Positions 15,560-24,686 are shown, counted from the stretch's first letter. The stretch is 28,619 nt of DNA from an uncultured Verrucomicrobiota bacterium (GCA_946482165.1 CAMLQS010000019.1:1-28619), one strand, 5' to 3'. Numbers and translations are program-made. The notes: generated by a model from the sequence alone, not told the origin.

Positions 15560-16506
15560 TCCTGCCCGTCAGCGTCCTCATACCGACCATGAATCGCCGG
15601 GAGCGGCTCGTCCGCACGGTGGAGCAACTGCTCGCCCGGCGAAGCCTGCCCGCCGAGGTCATCGTCGTCGACGCCTCGGAGCGCCCGGTGACGCCTTTGG
15701 ATCTTCCCCCTCCCCCGGAAGGCGTTCGCGTGCTCTGCCAGCCCGCGGCGCGGCGCGGCGCGGCGGCCCAGCGCAACCAGGCTTTCGCCCTCGCCGGCCA
15801 GCCCCACGTGCTGTTCTCGGACGACGATCTCGATTTTCGCGGCGACACGCTCGGCCTGCTTTGGCGCGAACTTGAGCAAGATCCTTCCCTCGGCGCCTGC
15901 GGGGTCGTGTTGGAGAACCAGCACTACCACCCGCCCGGACGAATCATGCGCGCCTTCTTCCGACTGCTGGGATGTCCCGCGAACGGATCGCTGGCCGGCC
16001 GCTGCTGCGGGCCCGCCCTGAATTTCCTTCCCGACGTTCGCCCCGCGCCGGATCGCGTGGACTGGCTGAACCTCGCGTTCACGCTATGTCGGCGCGACGC
16101 GCTTCCCGTCCCTCCGCTCCTCGATTTTTTCCACGGCTATTCGCTCATGGAAGATGCCGCCCTCACCCTCCACATCGCTTCCTCCCGCCGGATAACCTAT
16201 GTGCCGGAAGCGATCATCTTCCACGACATGAGGCAGGCCGACTACAAGGACAGCCCCCGCGCGCGCGAACGGATGGAGGTCGTCAACCGCTGCTTCGTCA
16301 TGCGTCACGTCATGGGAAAACGAGGCTGGAAGTGGGAGCTTCGCCTGCTCGCCTGGCACGCGTTCTCCCTTCTTGTCTCGCTCCGCTCCTCGAAAGGCTG
16401 GCGCCGCTTTCCCGCCGCCCTGCTCGGCAAAATGGACGGCCTTGTGGAAGTCCTCCGCTCCGGCCGAAGCTGGCGGGGCTATCCATCATCCCCCCGCCAA
16501 ACATGA
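15556..16506 (+). CDS. Glycosyltransferase family 2 protein
   Basis: Encodes 316 residues. GT-A motifs: VSVLIPTMNRRERL (5-18), VIVVDAS (35-41), then SDDDLDF at 88-94 as the metal-binding site. A later SLMEDAAL (about 196-203) gives the ED catalytic-base motif. The region with CCGPALN and the cysteine-rich loop is not typical of simple GT2 and may form an acceptor site. C-terminal residues (about 255-300) include a short hydrophobic stretch (HAFSLLVSL) that could contact the membrane. Inverting sugar transfer on the cytoplasmic face is expected; the donor is unknown. Coupled to both neighbours by ATGA overlaps. Confidence 0.92.
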   Translation: MILPVSVLIPTMNRRERLVRTVEQLLARRSLPAEVIVVDASERPVTPLDLPPPPEGVRVLCQPAARRGAAAQRNQAFALAGQPHVLFSDDDLDFRGDTLGLLWRELEQDPSLGACGVVLENQHYHPPGRIMRAFFRLLGCPANGSLAGRCCGPALNFLPDVRPAPDRVDWLNLAFTLCRRDALPVPPLLDFFHGYSLMEDAALTLHIASSRRITYVPEAIIFHDMRQADYKDSPRARERMEVVNRCFVMRHVMGKRGWKWELRLLAWHAFSLLVSLRSSKGWRRFPAALLGKMDGLVEVLRSGRSWRGYPSSPRQT

Positions 16507-17057
16507 TTCGCCTGCTCCACCGTTTCGGACAAGGGTCGGCCTCCCGCCTGCGCAACCTCGCCTACCGGCTCCTGGGCGTGGACTTTCGGGACTATTGCTG
16601 GCTGCGCGCGGTCGAGATCCCGCGCCAGTGGAATGACATCACTCTTCACGGCTGCTCGCTGGACCGCGGCGTCGTGCTCCTTTGCAGCGGAAGCCCGCGG
16701 AAAAACAAAATCGAGATCGGCCACGGCGCCTACCTGAACCGCTACACGATCATAGACGCGCACGAACACATCGCGATCGGCCGCGACGTGATGATCGGCC
16801 CGCACTGCTTCATCACCGACGGCGAACACGGGATGCGTCCGGGATCGTCGGTGAAAAGCCAGCCCATGAGCGCCCGTCCCGTGATCATCGAGGACGAGGC
16901 CTGGCTCGGCGCCCACGTGGTCGTCCTGCCGGGAGTGCGCATCGGCCGGGGCGCGGTCGTGGGCGCGGGCAGCGTCGTCACCCGCGACATCCCCGCCGGC
17001 ACCGTTGCGCACGGATCCCCCGCGCGTCCGCGCCGCTCCCGCGCCGCCACCGAGTAA
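16503..17057 (+). CDS. Hexapeptide-repeat acyltransferase (WbbJ/LbH type)
   Basis: Encodes 184 residues. Hexapeptide repeats start at about 75 (IEIGHGAYLNRYTIID) and continue through IAIGRDVMIGPHCFITDGEHGM, where the His in DGEHGM (about 111) is the likely catalytic residue. The end carries VVGAGSVVTRDIPAGTVAHG (about 152-171), the usual last coil. The enzyme probably O-acetylates a sugar of the glycan using acetyl-CoA. It is not a close copy of the acetyltransferase at 10894, so the glycan may carry two differently placed acyl groups (inference). The start overlaps the previous gene as ATGA; the next gene follows after 18 bp. Confidence 0.92.
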   Translation: MIRLLHRFGQGSASRLRNLAYRLLGVDFRDYCWLRAVEIPRQWNDITLHGCSLDRGVVLLCSGSPRKNKIEIGHGAYLNRYTIIDAHEHIAIGRDVMIGPHCFITDGEHGMRPGSSVKSQPMSARPVIIEDEAWLGAHVVVLPGVRIGRGAVVGAGSVVTRDIPAGTVAHGSPARPRRSRAATE

Positions 17058-17075
17058 AGCCGCGCCGCGACAGCC

Positions 17076-17945
17076 ATGCACCCACCCCCGCATCCCCGCG
17101 TGCTCGTCGGCATCACCACCCGCAATCGGTCCGACATCCTGCCCAAGGCGCTGCGCTCCGCCCTCGCCCAAGACTATCCCGCCGTCACGGTCGCCGTCCT
17201 CGACGACGGCTCCACCGACGCCACCCCGGCGCTGGCCGCGGGCTTCGCCAACGTATCCTGGCGGCGCCACGAAAAATCGCTCGGCATCATCGACAGCCGA
17301 AACGAGCTCATGCGCGAGGCCGCGGCGGATTATTACCTCAGCCTCGACGACGACGCCTGGTTCCTGCGCGACGACGAGATCTCGCTCGCGGTCGCGCATC
17401 TAGAAACGCATCAGGAGGTCGCCGCCGTCGCCTACGACATACTCTCCCCCGACCGCCCCGGCCCCGCCACCCGCGAGGCCGCCCGGCCCGCGGCCATGTT
17501 CATCGGCTGCGGCCATCTTCTCCGTCTCTCCGCCGCGCGGGAGGTCGGTTTTTACGCCGCCTCGCCCGGCTTCTACGGCTCCGAGGAAAAGGACCTCGCC
17601 CTCCGCCTCGCCGACCGCGGCGGACGCATCGACCTGCTTCCCGGCGTCCATGTCTGGCACGACAAAAAATGGGAGGGGCGCGACTGGTTCCCCCTCCACC
17701 GCTCCGGCGTCTGCAACGAACTCGCGCTCGCCCTGCGACGCTGCCCGCTGCCCGATCTGCTCCTGGTTTTTCCCGCGAAACTTTTTAGTTTTCTCCGCTA
17801 CTGGCTGCGACGACCCGAATTTTTCCGCGCCGGACTCGCGGGCGTGGGCGACACGTTCCGCCACCTCGGCCGCATCTGGCGCGGACGCGAGCCCGTGCGC
17901 CGCGCCACGTTTTGGAACAGCGTGAAGGGCCGTCCCGTCGCATGA
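17076..17945 (+). CDS. Glycosyltransferase family 2 protein
   Basis: Encodes 289 residues. GT-A fold motifs are VLVGITTRNRSDILPKAL (9-26), VLDDGSTDAT (41-50) and LSLDDDAWF (88-96), the last being the DxD metal site. EEKDLALRL at about 174-182 fits the catalytic-base region. The tail (about 240-289) is basic, suggesting peripheral membrane binding. The sugar is not predictable. The gene starts with ATG 17076 after an 18-bp spacer without Shine-Dalgarno, and its stop overlaps the acyltransferase start as ATGA. Confidence 0.92.
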   Translation: MHPPPHPRVLVGITTRNRSDILPKALRSALAQDYPAVTVAVLDDGSTDATPALAAGFANVSWRRHEKSLGIIDSRNELMREAAADYYLSLDDDAWFLRDDEISLAVAHLETHQEVAAVAYDILSPDRPGPATREAARPAAMFIGCGHLLRLSAAREVGFYAASPGFYGSEEKDLALRLADRGGRIDLLPGVHVWHDKKWEGRDWFPLHRSGVCNELALALRRCPLPDLLLVFPAKLFSFLRYWLRRPEFFRAGLAGVGDTFRHLGRIWRGREPVRRATFWNSVKGRPVA

Positions 17946-19096
17946 GCCCCCCCGCGCCATCTCCTCTCCTGTCGGAACGCCTCGACCAGTTGCGCTGGAT
18001 GGCCGCGCTCGCCGTCTGCGCGGCGCACCTTCGCTCGATCACTCTCGCCAACTATGCCGGCGACGGCTGGGCCGGCGGCGCGTTTTTCTTCGTGCATGGA
18101 TTCGGTCACCAGGCCGTGATGTTTTTCTTCGTCATCAGCGGCTTCCTCGTCGGCGGCGACGTCCTGCGCCGCTGCCAGGCGGACGCCTTCAGCTGGCGCC
18201 GTCACCTCGCCCGCCGCGGAGCCCGGCTTTACCTCGTGCTCGTCCCCGCCCTCCTCCTTACGCTTGTCTGCGATCGCGTCGGACTCGCCTGGTTCAACCA
18301 AGAGGGCCTCTACACCCATGGACGTCCCTTGGTGATGGTCTATTTCAACATTTCCGAGCGTCTCGGCGCCGAGGTCCTGCTCGGGAATCTCTTTTTCCTC
18401 CAAACCATCCTCACCCCGACGCTCGGCTCCAACTCCCCGCTTTGGAGCCTGGCGAACGAGGCGTGGTATTACCTGCTCGCCCCTCTGCTGATCCTCGCCT
18501 GCCTCCGCTCCACTCCTCCCCTCCGGCGCATCGCGTGCGCCCTCGGGCTCCTTGCCGCCGGCTGGTTCGTCGGCGCGGGAATCTCGTCCTACTTCGTCGT
18601 CTGGCTCTTCGGCGCCGGCGTGCATCTCCTGCGCCGCCCCTTGCTCCGCCACTCCTGGCCCGCGTGGTTGCTAACCGGCGGGGCGTGCCTCGCGCAGCGC
18701 CTCCACCTCGTGCCCGCCGGACCGCTCCCCAACTGGGCGGCCGACACGTTGATCGGCGTCGGCGTCGCTCTGTTGATCAATCATTGGATGCACCGGCCGC
18801 GACCAGCCGGCCGCCTGGCAAAGACGCACCAACTCCTCGCCGGCTTCTCCTTCAGCCTCTATGTCTGCCACTGGCCGATCGGCCTGCTGCTGGTCGCCGC
18901 CAGCCAGCGCCTTTTCGGTTTCGGCATCCAACTCCCCTTCACTTTGCCGAGCGTCTGTTTCTATCTCGGACTTCTCGTCGTGGTCGTGTTGTTCTGCTTC
19001 GTGTTCTCCCGGCTCACCGAAAAGCACACCGCAAGCCTCCAGGCGCGGCTCTCCGCCTGGCTCGGAGTCGCGGCACGCCCGCGCCCCGCACCATGA
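17942..19096 (+). CDS. Membrane acyltransferase, AT3 (acyltransferase 3) family
   Basis: Encodes 384 residues, about ten hydrophobic segments, the usual size of AT3 proteins such as OafA-type O-acetylases without an extra SGNH domain. Family landmarks are RLDQLRWMAALAVCAAHLRS (13-32) with the catalytic His29 and nearby Arg, FFFVISGFLVGG (61-72), and the W-S-L-x-x-E-x-x-Y pattern in LWSLANEAWYYLL. Such proteins move acyl groups from cytoplasmic acyl-CoA across the inner membrane to sugars in the periplasm. It would therefore add an acyl group after export or flipping, distinct from the soluble hexapeptide enzymes. The start and end are coupled by ATGA overlaps with both neighbours. Confidence 0.93.
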   Translation: MSPPAPSPLLSERLDQLRWMAALAVCAAHLRSITLANYAGDGWAGGAFFFVHGFGHQAVMFFFVISGFLVGGDVLRRCQADAFSWRRHLARRGARLYLVLVPALLLTLVCDRVGLAWFNQEGLYTHGRPLVMVYFNISERLGAEVLLGNLFFLQTILTPTLGSNSPLWSLANEAWYYLLAPLLILACLRSTPPLRRIACALGLLAAGWFVGAGISSYFVVWLFGAGVHLLRRPLLRHSWPAWLLTGGACLAQRLHLVPAGPLPNWAADTLIGVGVALLINHWMHRPRPAGRLAKTHQLLAGFSFSLYVCHWPIGLLLVAASQRLFGFGIQLPFTLPSVCFYLGLLVVVVLFCFVFSRLTEKHTASLQARLSAWLGVAARPRPAP

Positions 19097-20274
19097 AGGC
19101 GCTTCTCGCACATCCCGGCACCCAGCACGCCTTCCGGCTGGCGCGAGAGCTGCACCGGCTCGGCCGCCTCGATGGCTTTTGGTCGAGCCTGGTGTTTGCG
19201 GCCGACGGCCCTCCCGCCCGCCTGCTCGGCTCCCGCCTGCCTCGCAACCGCGTCCTGCCCGAGGTCCCCGCCGCGCTGCTCCACAGCCGCCCGTGGGGCG
19301 AGCTGCTCGGAAGACTGCGACGCGGCGGAGACGGCGAACTCGCCATTCACCGCCGCAACGCGCGTTTTCAATGCGCCATTCCCGCGCGGGCTGTCGCGCG
19401 GGCCGAGGCGGTGATCGCTTTCGACACCTCCGGCTGGCTGCTCGCCCGGCGCGCGCGCGACGCCGGAAAGCCCTTCTTCCTCGACCGCACCATCGCGCAC
19501 CCCGCCGTGCTCGCGCGAGGACTCGCCACCCTCGCCGCCGCCTATCCCGACTGGCCCTTGGACCTAAGACCCCGCGCCGCGGAGATATGCCGCGCCGAAG
19601 AGGAGGAACACGCGCTCGCGACGCGCGTCGTGGTCGGCAGTTCCTTCGCGCGAGATTCGCTCGTGGCCGAAGGCGTCGACGCGTCCCGCATCGCGATCAA
19701 TCCCTACGGCGTGGACTGGACGGCTTTCGCCGCGCCTCCGCCCGCCGTCGAGGCGCGCCCCTTCCGCTTTCTTTTCGCGGGCTCGATCCTGGCGCGCAAA
19801 GGCGTGCCCGTGCTGCTGGACGCCTGGCGCGCCCTTCGCCGGGGCGACGCGGAACTCTGGCTGGCCGGCGGGCTGCCGCCCGAGCTCCGCTCCCGCATCC
19901 CCGAGCTTCCCGGCCTTCGCCTGCTCGGTCGCGTGCCCAACGCCGACATGCCCGGCCTCTACGCCCGCGCCGACGTGCTCGTGCTCCCCAGCCTGCAGGA
20001 AGGTTTCAGCCTGGTTTTGCTCGAAGCTCTCGCGTCCGGCCTGCGCATCCTCGCCACGCCCCAGACCGGCGCGGCCGATCTGCTCGAAGACGCCTCGCTC
20101 GGCGCGCTCGTCGAATGCGCCTCGGTGGATTCGCTCCGCGCCGCGATGGAGCGCGAAATGGATCGCCGTCCCGATCGCGACGCCGTCCGCGCCGGCGCGC
20201 ACCGCCTGCAAACCCGCTATTCGTGGACCGAGTATGGCCGGCGCTGGGCCGACCTGCTCGATTCCCCCGCCTGA
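19093..20274 (+). CDS. Glycosyltransferase family 4 protein
   Basis: Encodes 393 residues. The start MKALLAHPGTQHAFRLAREL resembles the acceptor domain of GT4 enzymes that lack a glycine-rich GG loop. The donor domain opens with FLFAGSILARKGVPVLLDAW (226-245), including the Arg and Lys, and the E-x7-E motif is LQEGFSLVLLEAL (E303 and E311). FDTSGWLLARRARDAGKPFFLD at about 110-131 (in part) is shared with wider GT4 sequences of polysaccharide loci. Specificity unknown. It overlaps the acyltransferase stop as ATGA and is followed three bases later by another GT4. Confidence 0.92.
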   Translation: MKALLAHPGTQHAFRLARELHRLGRLDGFWSSLVFAADGPPARLLGSRLPRNRVLPEVPAALLHSRPWGELLGRLRRGGDGELAIHRRNARFQCAIPARAVARAEAVIAFDTSGWLLARRARDAGKPFFLDRTIAHPAVLARGLATLAAAYPDWPLDLRPRAAEICRAEEEEHALATRVVVGSSFARDSLVAEGVDASRIAINPYGVDWTAFAAPPPAVEARPFRFLFAGSILARKGVPVLLDAWRALRRGDAELWLAGGLPPELRSRIPELPGLRLLGRVPNADMPGLYARADVLVLPSLQEGFSLVLLEALASGLRILATPQTGAADLLEDASLGALVECASVDSLRAAMEREMDRRPDRDAVRAGAHRLQTRYSWTEYGRRWADLLDSPA

Positions 20275-20277
20275 ACC

Positions 20278-21432
20278 ATGCTCGCCATCATCACCAGCCA
20301 CCCGATCCAATACCAAGTCCCGCTCTGGCGCGCCTTGGCCGCCGACGGACGGGTGCCGTTTGAAGTCTGGTTCCTCACGCCTCACGGCGTCGCTCCCTCG
20401 CTCGATCCGGACTTTGGCAAGGTTTTCGCCTGGGACCGCGATCTTGCCGCCGGCTACCCGCACCGCTTCGTGCCCGTGCGGCCCGGCTGGACCATCGATC
20501 GCTTCCGCGGCATCCGGCTCGCCGAATCCTGGGAAGCCCAATTCCGGGCGCGCGGCGTCACCCGGATCTGGATCGAAGGCTGGCGTTTCTCCGTCCTGTG
20601 GACCGCCGCGTTCGCCGCGCGCCGCCTGGGCCTGCCGGTCTGGCTGCGAGGCGAAAACCACGATCTCGCGCCCGAATCCTGGCGACGCCGCCTGTGGAAG
20701 CGCCCGCTGCTCCGCGGCTTGTTCTCCGGCGTCGACGCCTTCCTCGCCATCGGCTCCGCCAACCGCCGCTTTTATGAAAAGGCGGGCGTGTCGCGCGACC
20801 GCATCCACCCGGCGCCCTACGCGGTGGACAACGACGCATGGCGGCTCGAAGCCTCCGAACTCGCCCCGGCGCGCGCGCGTATCCGCGAAGAGTGGGGCAT
20901 CGCCCCCGACGCCCGTTGCATTCTGTTCGCGGGCAAACTGAGCGACAAAAAACGTCCGCTCGACCTGGCCGAGGCCGCCGCCCTGTCCGGCATTCCCCGC
21001 CTTCATCTCCTTTTCGCCGGAGACGGCGCGCTGCGTTCCGCTTTGGACGCACGGCTGGCCCGGCCCGACGCGCCGCCCGCCACCTTCGCCGGCTTCCTCA
21101 ACCTCAGCCAGATCGCCCGGGCCTACGTCGCGGCCGACGCCCTCGCGCTGCCGAGCGACTACGGAGAAACCTGGGGCCTTGTGGTCAACGAGGCGCTCGC
21201 CTGCGGCCTCCCCTGCGCCGTCAGCGACCGCTGCGGCTGCGGCGAGGATCTCGTCGCGACATCCGCGCCCGAGCTCGTTTTCCGTTGCGGCGATCCCTCC
21301 GACCTTGCCCGCGCCCTCCGCCGGCTGGTCGACGAGCCGCGCAACGATCCCGCCCGCCGCGCGATCATTGACCGGCACTCCCTGTCCGCCACGGTCGAAA
21401 CCGTGGCCCGCCTCGCCGCCTCCCCCCGATGA
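20278..21432 (+). CDS. Glycosyltransferase family 4 protein
   Basis: Encodes 384 residues. The beginning, LAIITSHPIQYQVPLWRAL (2-20), is a recognised N-terminal signature of a GT4 subgroup found in polysaccharide clusters. WLRGENHDL (122-130) precedes the linker. The donor domain shows ILFAGKLSDKKRPLDLAEAA (215-234), with the conserved Lys/Arg residues, and GETWGLVVNEALACG (296-310) gives the E-x7-E motif (E297 and E305). It is a retaining transferase working on the cytoplasmic face; sugar unknown. Its stop overlaps the polymerase ATG as ATGA. Confidence 0.93.
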   Translation: MLAIITSHPIQYQVPLWRALAADGRVPFEVWFLTPHGVAPSLDPDFGKVFAWDRDLAAGYPHRFVPVRPGWTIDRFRGIRLAESWEAQFRARGVTRIWIEGWRFSVLWTAAFAARRLGLPVWLRGENHDLAPESWRRRLWKRPLLRGLFSGVDAFLAIGSANRRFYEKAGVSRDRIHPAPYAVDNDAWRLEASELAPARARIREEWGIAPDARCILFAGKLSDKKRPLDLAEAAALSGIPRLHLLFAGDGALRSALDARLARPDAPPATFAGFLNLSQIARAYVAADALALPSDYGETWGLVVNEALACGLPCAVSDRCGCGEDLVATSAPELVFRCGDPSDLARALRRLVDEPRNDPARRAIIDRHSLSATVETVARLAASPR

Positions 21433-22850
21433 CATCGAGCCGACAGCCCGCCGCACACGGCGCCTCACGGCTCGCCATGCTGATCCCGCTTTGGGGTCTG
21501 GCGGCGTGGTTCGCGTTTTTTTCGCCGTGGGAGATGTCGGAACTCCGCATCGCCAGCGCCGTCATGCTGCTCCTCGGCGGGCTGCCGATCGTGCGCTGGT
21601 CCGAACGCCGGGAAAACTCCTACCCCTTGGTCGAGACCATGGTCCTGATGACCGTGCCGTTTTATTTCGTTCCCCTGCTCACGCAGCACAGCGTCATCAC
21701 GCGTTATCCCGAACCGTTGGTGCTGCGCGCGGTGCTTTGCGTGGTGCTTTTCCAAATAAGTCTCCTCGCCGGCGCCCGCCTGCCTTTCGTTTCCCGGCCC
21801 GTCCTTCAAAGCCGCCGCTTCACCGAGCCGCTGCTTCCCGACAACGCCCACGCCTTCCTCCTCGGCTGCCTCACCGCCAACACGCTCTGGCTGCTGGTGC
21901 AAAACTTCACGCAGCTCGTTCCGCCGACCGTGGTGGGCTCGGTCCGCGCCCTGCTTTTCGGCCTCGGCCTGATCAGTTCCTTCGGCCTCGCCCAGCGCTT
22001 TGGCGAAGGCAGGTGCAAAACCGGTCTGCTTTGCGCGACCGCCATCAACCTCCTCGCCCAGGTCATACTGCTTTCCTGCTCCCTCCTGCTCATTCAGGCC
22101 ATCACGCTCCTTGGCGTCACCCTGCTCGGCTATTTCACGAGCGCACGTCGCATCCCTTGGGTGCCCATCCTTCTGGCCGGCGTCCTCTTCACGGTGCTGC
22201 ACAATGGCAAATCGGAGATGCGCAAAGCCTACTGGGAGGAGGGCCGCCCCCGCCTCACGTTGGCCGATATCCCCTCCTTCTACGCGGAGTGGCTCGACAT
22301 CGGATGGCAACGCACCCGCCAATCCGGTCCCGAGGACGGGGAGGACAGGAGGCTCAACCTTTTTGAACGCGCCTCGCTCCTCCAACACGCCGCGTTCGCC
22401 ATCGACCGGGTGCCTTCGCTCATCCCGCATTTCGACGGCGAAAGCTACGCGGACATCCCCCTTCAGATCGTGCCGCGCTTCTTCTGGCCGACCAAGCCGA
22501 GCCCCAACAGCACCGTCGCCCTGATCTCGGTCAGGCTCGGCATCCTCACCGCGGAACAGGCCGAGACCACCAGCATCGCCTACGGCATCATCACGGAAGG
22601 CTACCTCAATTTCGGCTGGCTGGGCCCCCTGGCGCTGGGGTTGGCCATCGGCTCCCTGCTCGAGCTGGTCGCGCGCTCCACCGTCGGGGCGGACACGCTT
22701 TCGGTCCACGGCCTTTTCCGCATCCTTTGCCTCGCCTGGTGCCTCAACGCCGAGGTCACGCTCTCCGTCTGGCTATCCTCGTTTTACCAGGCCAGCATCG
22801 CCGTCTTCCTGCCGTTGCTGATCTGGCAAAAACTTCGCGGCCCCTTCTAA
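21429..22850 (+). CDS. Wzy-like polysaccharide polymerase (oligosaccharide repeat-unit polymerase type)
   Basis: Encodes 473 residues with about ten to twelve hydrophobic segments, consistent with an integral inner-membrane protein. A periplasmic-type loop around QIVPRFFWPTKPSP followed by YGIITEGYLNFGWLGPLALG is the pattern of O-antigen polymerases of the Wzy family. The C-terminal segments end WLSSFYQASIAVFLPLL. The protein would polymerise repeat units on the periplasmic side of the membrane. Wzy normally works with a Wzx flippase, which is absent here, while the same locus has an ABC exporter. It may therefore act on a second glycan, or Wzx may lie outside. Sequence conservation of this family is low, so the call rests on topology plus the C-terminal motifs. 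Confidence 0.82.
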   Translation: MTSSRQPAAHGASRLAMLIPLWGLAAWFAFFSPWEMSELRIASAVMLLLGGLPIVRWSERRENSYPLVETMVLMTVPFYFVPLLTQHSVITRYPEPLVLRAVLCVVLFQISLLAGARLPFVSRPVLQSRRFTEPLLPDNAHAFLLGCLTANTLWLLVQNFTQLVPPTVVGSVRALLFGLGLISSFGLAQRFGEGRCKTGLLCATAINLLAQVILLSCSLLLIQAITLLGVTLLGYFTSARRIPWVPILLAGVLFTVLHNGKSEMRKAYWEEGRPRLTLADIPSFYAEWLDIGWQRTRQSGPEDGEDRRLNLFERASLLQHAAFAIDRVPSLIPHFDGESYADIPLQIVPRFFWPTKPSPNSTVALISVRLGILTAEQAETTSIAYGIITEGYLNFGWLGPLALGLAIGSLLELVARSTVGADTLSVHGLFRILCLAWCLNAEVTLSVWLSSFYQASIAVFLPLLIWQKLRGPF

Positions 22851-22851
22851 C

Positions 22852-24000
22852 GTGAAAGTCACGATCACCCACGGCTTTTTCCTCCCCGTGCCGCCCGCGG
22901 CCGGCGGCGCGATGGAGAAGATGTGGTGGACGCTCGCGCGCGAATTCGCCGCTCGCGGCCACGAGGTCCGTTCGCTCTCCCGCCGCTGGCCCGGCTGGGC
23001 GCACTCCGAGGCCCGCGACGGGGTGCATTGCCTGCGCCTCCCCGGCTCGGCCCACACCGGACTCCTGTCGATCAACCTGGTCCTCGACGCCCTCTGGAGC
23101 CTCCGGCTCCTCCGAGCCCTCCCGCGCGCCGACATTCTCGTCACGAACAATGTCCTGCTCCCGGCCCTCGCCTCGCGCGTCCGCCCTTCCGCCGGCCGTG
23201 TCGTCGTCAACCTGAACCGCATGCCCAAGGGACAACTTCGCGTCTACGGCCGCGTCCCGCGCATCCAGGTTCCCTCCACCGCCGTCGCCGTCGCCGTCGC
23301 GCGGTCCGCGCCCGCCCTCGTCGAGCGCGTCAAAATCTTCCCCAACGTGATCGCCTTCGGGCAGCTCGCCGCCGCCCGCCGCCCCGCTCCGGAAGGCGCG
23401 CCCGTCCGCCTCGGCTATATCGGCCGTCTCCACCCCGAGAAAGGCCTCGAACTCCTGGTCCGCGCCGCCCGGCTCCTCGCCGAAACAACCGATCTTCCCC
23501 GCTGGACGCTCCTGCTCCGCGGCCCGGACGACGTTCCCCGCGGCGGCGGAGGCGAGGCGTTTCTGCAACACCTGCGCTCGCTCGCCCCCGCGCTTTTCGC
23601 CGACGGGCGCGTCGCCTTCGCGCCCGCCGAGTTCGACCCCGCCGCCCTCGCCGACGCCTACGGCGCGCTCGACATCTTCGCCTACCCCAGCCTCGCCGCC
23701 TCCGGCGAAACCTTCGGCGTTTCCATCGCAGAAGCCATGGCCTCGGGCGCCGCCGCCGTGGTCTCCGACCTCCCCTGCTTCACCGACCTCGTCACCCACG
23801 AGCGCAACGGCCTCGTCTTCGCCCGCGCCTCCTCCGACCCCGCCGCAGCGCTCGCCTCGGCCCTCGCCCGGCTCATTCGCGATCCCGCCCGGCGCGACGC
23901 CCTCGCCGCCGCCGCCCGCCACACCGCCGCCCGCTGCGACCTTCCCGCCGTGACCGACGCGATGCTGGAAGACTTCAACGCCCTCCTCGCCCCCGGCTGA
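22852..24000 (+). CDS. Glycosyltransferase family 4 protein
   Basis: Encodes 382 residues from GTG 22852, one base after the polymerase stop. The N-terminus HGFFLPVPPAAGGAMEKMWW has the glycine-rich loop (about 17-20). The donor domain reads LGYIGRLHPEKGLELLVRAA (187-206), with GRLHPEKG the classical GT4 phosphate-binding motif, and SGETFGVSIAEAMASG (284-299) is the E-x7-E site. Sugar unknown. No Shine-Dalgarno precedes the GTG. It ends the run of coupled genes; a short spacer carrying a heptad array follows. Confidence 0.92.
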   Translation: MKVTITHGFFLPVPPAAGGAMEKMWWTLAREFAARGHEVRSLSRRWPGWAHSEARDGVHCLRLPGSAHTGLLSINLVLDALWSLRLLRALPRADILVTNNVLLPALASRVRPSAGRVVVNLNRMPKGQLRVYGRVPRIQVPSTAVAVAVARSAPALVERVKIFPNVIAFGQLAAARRPAPEGAPVRLGYIGRLHPEKGLELLVRAARLLAETTDLPRWTLLLRGPDDVPRGGGGEAFLQHLRSLAPALFADGRVAFAPAEFDPAALADAYGALDIFAYPSLAASGETFGVSIAEAMASGAAAVVSDLPCFTDLVTHERNGLVFARASSDPAAALASALARLIRDPARRDALAAAARHTAARCDLPAVTDAMLEDFNALLAPG

Positions 24001-24023
24001 CGCCCTTTGGCTCGCCGCCCCCT

Positions 24024-24051
24024 GCTCCTCGCTCCTAGCTCCCAGCTCCCG
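24024..24051 (+). repeat. Four tandem GCTCCNN heptads directly before a start codon
   Basis: Four consecutive 7-bp units of pattern GCTCCNN end at the base before ATG 24052. This is the same repeat family and orientation as the right arms at 1885-1918 and 7461-7500, but no matching left arm is present upstream, so it is a solo array. It replaces any Shine-Dalgarno sequence. Confidence 0.85.
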
Positions 24052-24624
24052 ATGCCCGCCGACGTCCCCGAGCCTCCTTTCCTCGCCCAAGGCTGCGTCA
24101 CCCCCTACCCGCGCTCCGAGCTCCTCCGCCAACGCGTCTGGTCCGTCGTCCAAGCCACCCTCTTCCGTTTCAGCCTTCCCCGCGCCCACGCCTTTCGCGC
24201 CCGCCTCCTCCGTGCCTTCGGCGCCGACATCCCGGAACCCGGCAAGGTCGTGATCTTCGCCTCCGCCCGGGTTTTCTTCCCGTGGAAGCTACGCCTCGAA
24301 CCGCGCTCGATGGTCGGCCGCGAGGTCAACCTCTACAACCTCGGGCACATTACGCTCCGTCGCGGCGCAAACCTCTCTCAAGGCGTCCACCTCTGCGCCG
24401 GCTCGCACGACTTCGCCAAGTGGGCCATGCCTCTCGTCACCGCGCCCATCGTCATCGGCGAGAACGCCTGGCTGGCCGCCGAGGTTTTCGTCGGACCGGG
24501 AGTCGCCGTCGGTGAACTCGCCGTGATCGGCGCCCGCAGCGTCGTCGTGCGCGATCAACCCGCCCGCATGGTCTGCGCCGGCAACCCCTGCCGCCCCCTC
24601 CGGACACGGCCGGAGCTCACCTAG
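24052..24624 (+). CDS. Putative acetyltransferase, WcaF-like (hexapeptide repeat)
   Basis: Encodes 190 residues. It matches the layout of colanic-acid WcaF-type acetyltransferases: an N-terminal helical region (about 20-60, with LLRAFGADI), then left-handed beta-helix coils (VVIFASARVFFPWKL, then MVGREVNLYNLGHITL), the catalytic His in CAGSHDFAKW (about H119) and the closing coil APIVIGENAWLAAEVFVGPGV (in part, 131-151). It probably transfers acetyl from acetyl-CoA to a sugar of the exopolysaccharide. ATG 24052 is chosen because upstream in-frame codons to 24007 are repeat-derived. Followed after 62 bp by a GT4 that also has a heptad array at its start. Confidence 0.9.
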   Translation: MPADVPEPPFLAQGCVTPYPRSELLRQRVWSVVQATLFRFSLPRAHAFRARLLRAFGADIPEPGKVVIFASARVFFPWKLRLEPRSMVGREVNLYNLGHITLRRGANLSQGVHLCAGSHDFAKWAMPLVTAPIVIGENAWLAAEVFVGPGVAVGELAVIGARSVVVRDQPARMVCAGNPCRPLRTRPELT

Positions 24625-24652
24625 CCGCCGCCGTCTTCGGTATCGTCTTCCG

Positions 24653-24686
24653 GCTCCTCGCTCCCTGCTCCCATCTCCCTGCCCAG
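24653..24686 (+). repeat. Tandem GCTCCNN heptads directly before a start codon
   Basis: Four 7-bp units plus a partial one (first unit 24653-24659) end at the base before ATG 24687. The preceding CGTCTTCC at about 24645 resembles the CTTTTC core seen at the two-armed copies. No left arm is present after the preceding stop, so this is another solo right arm. Confidence 0.8.
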
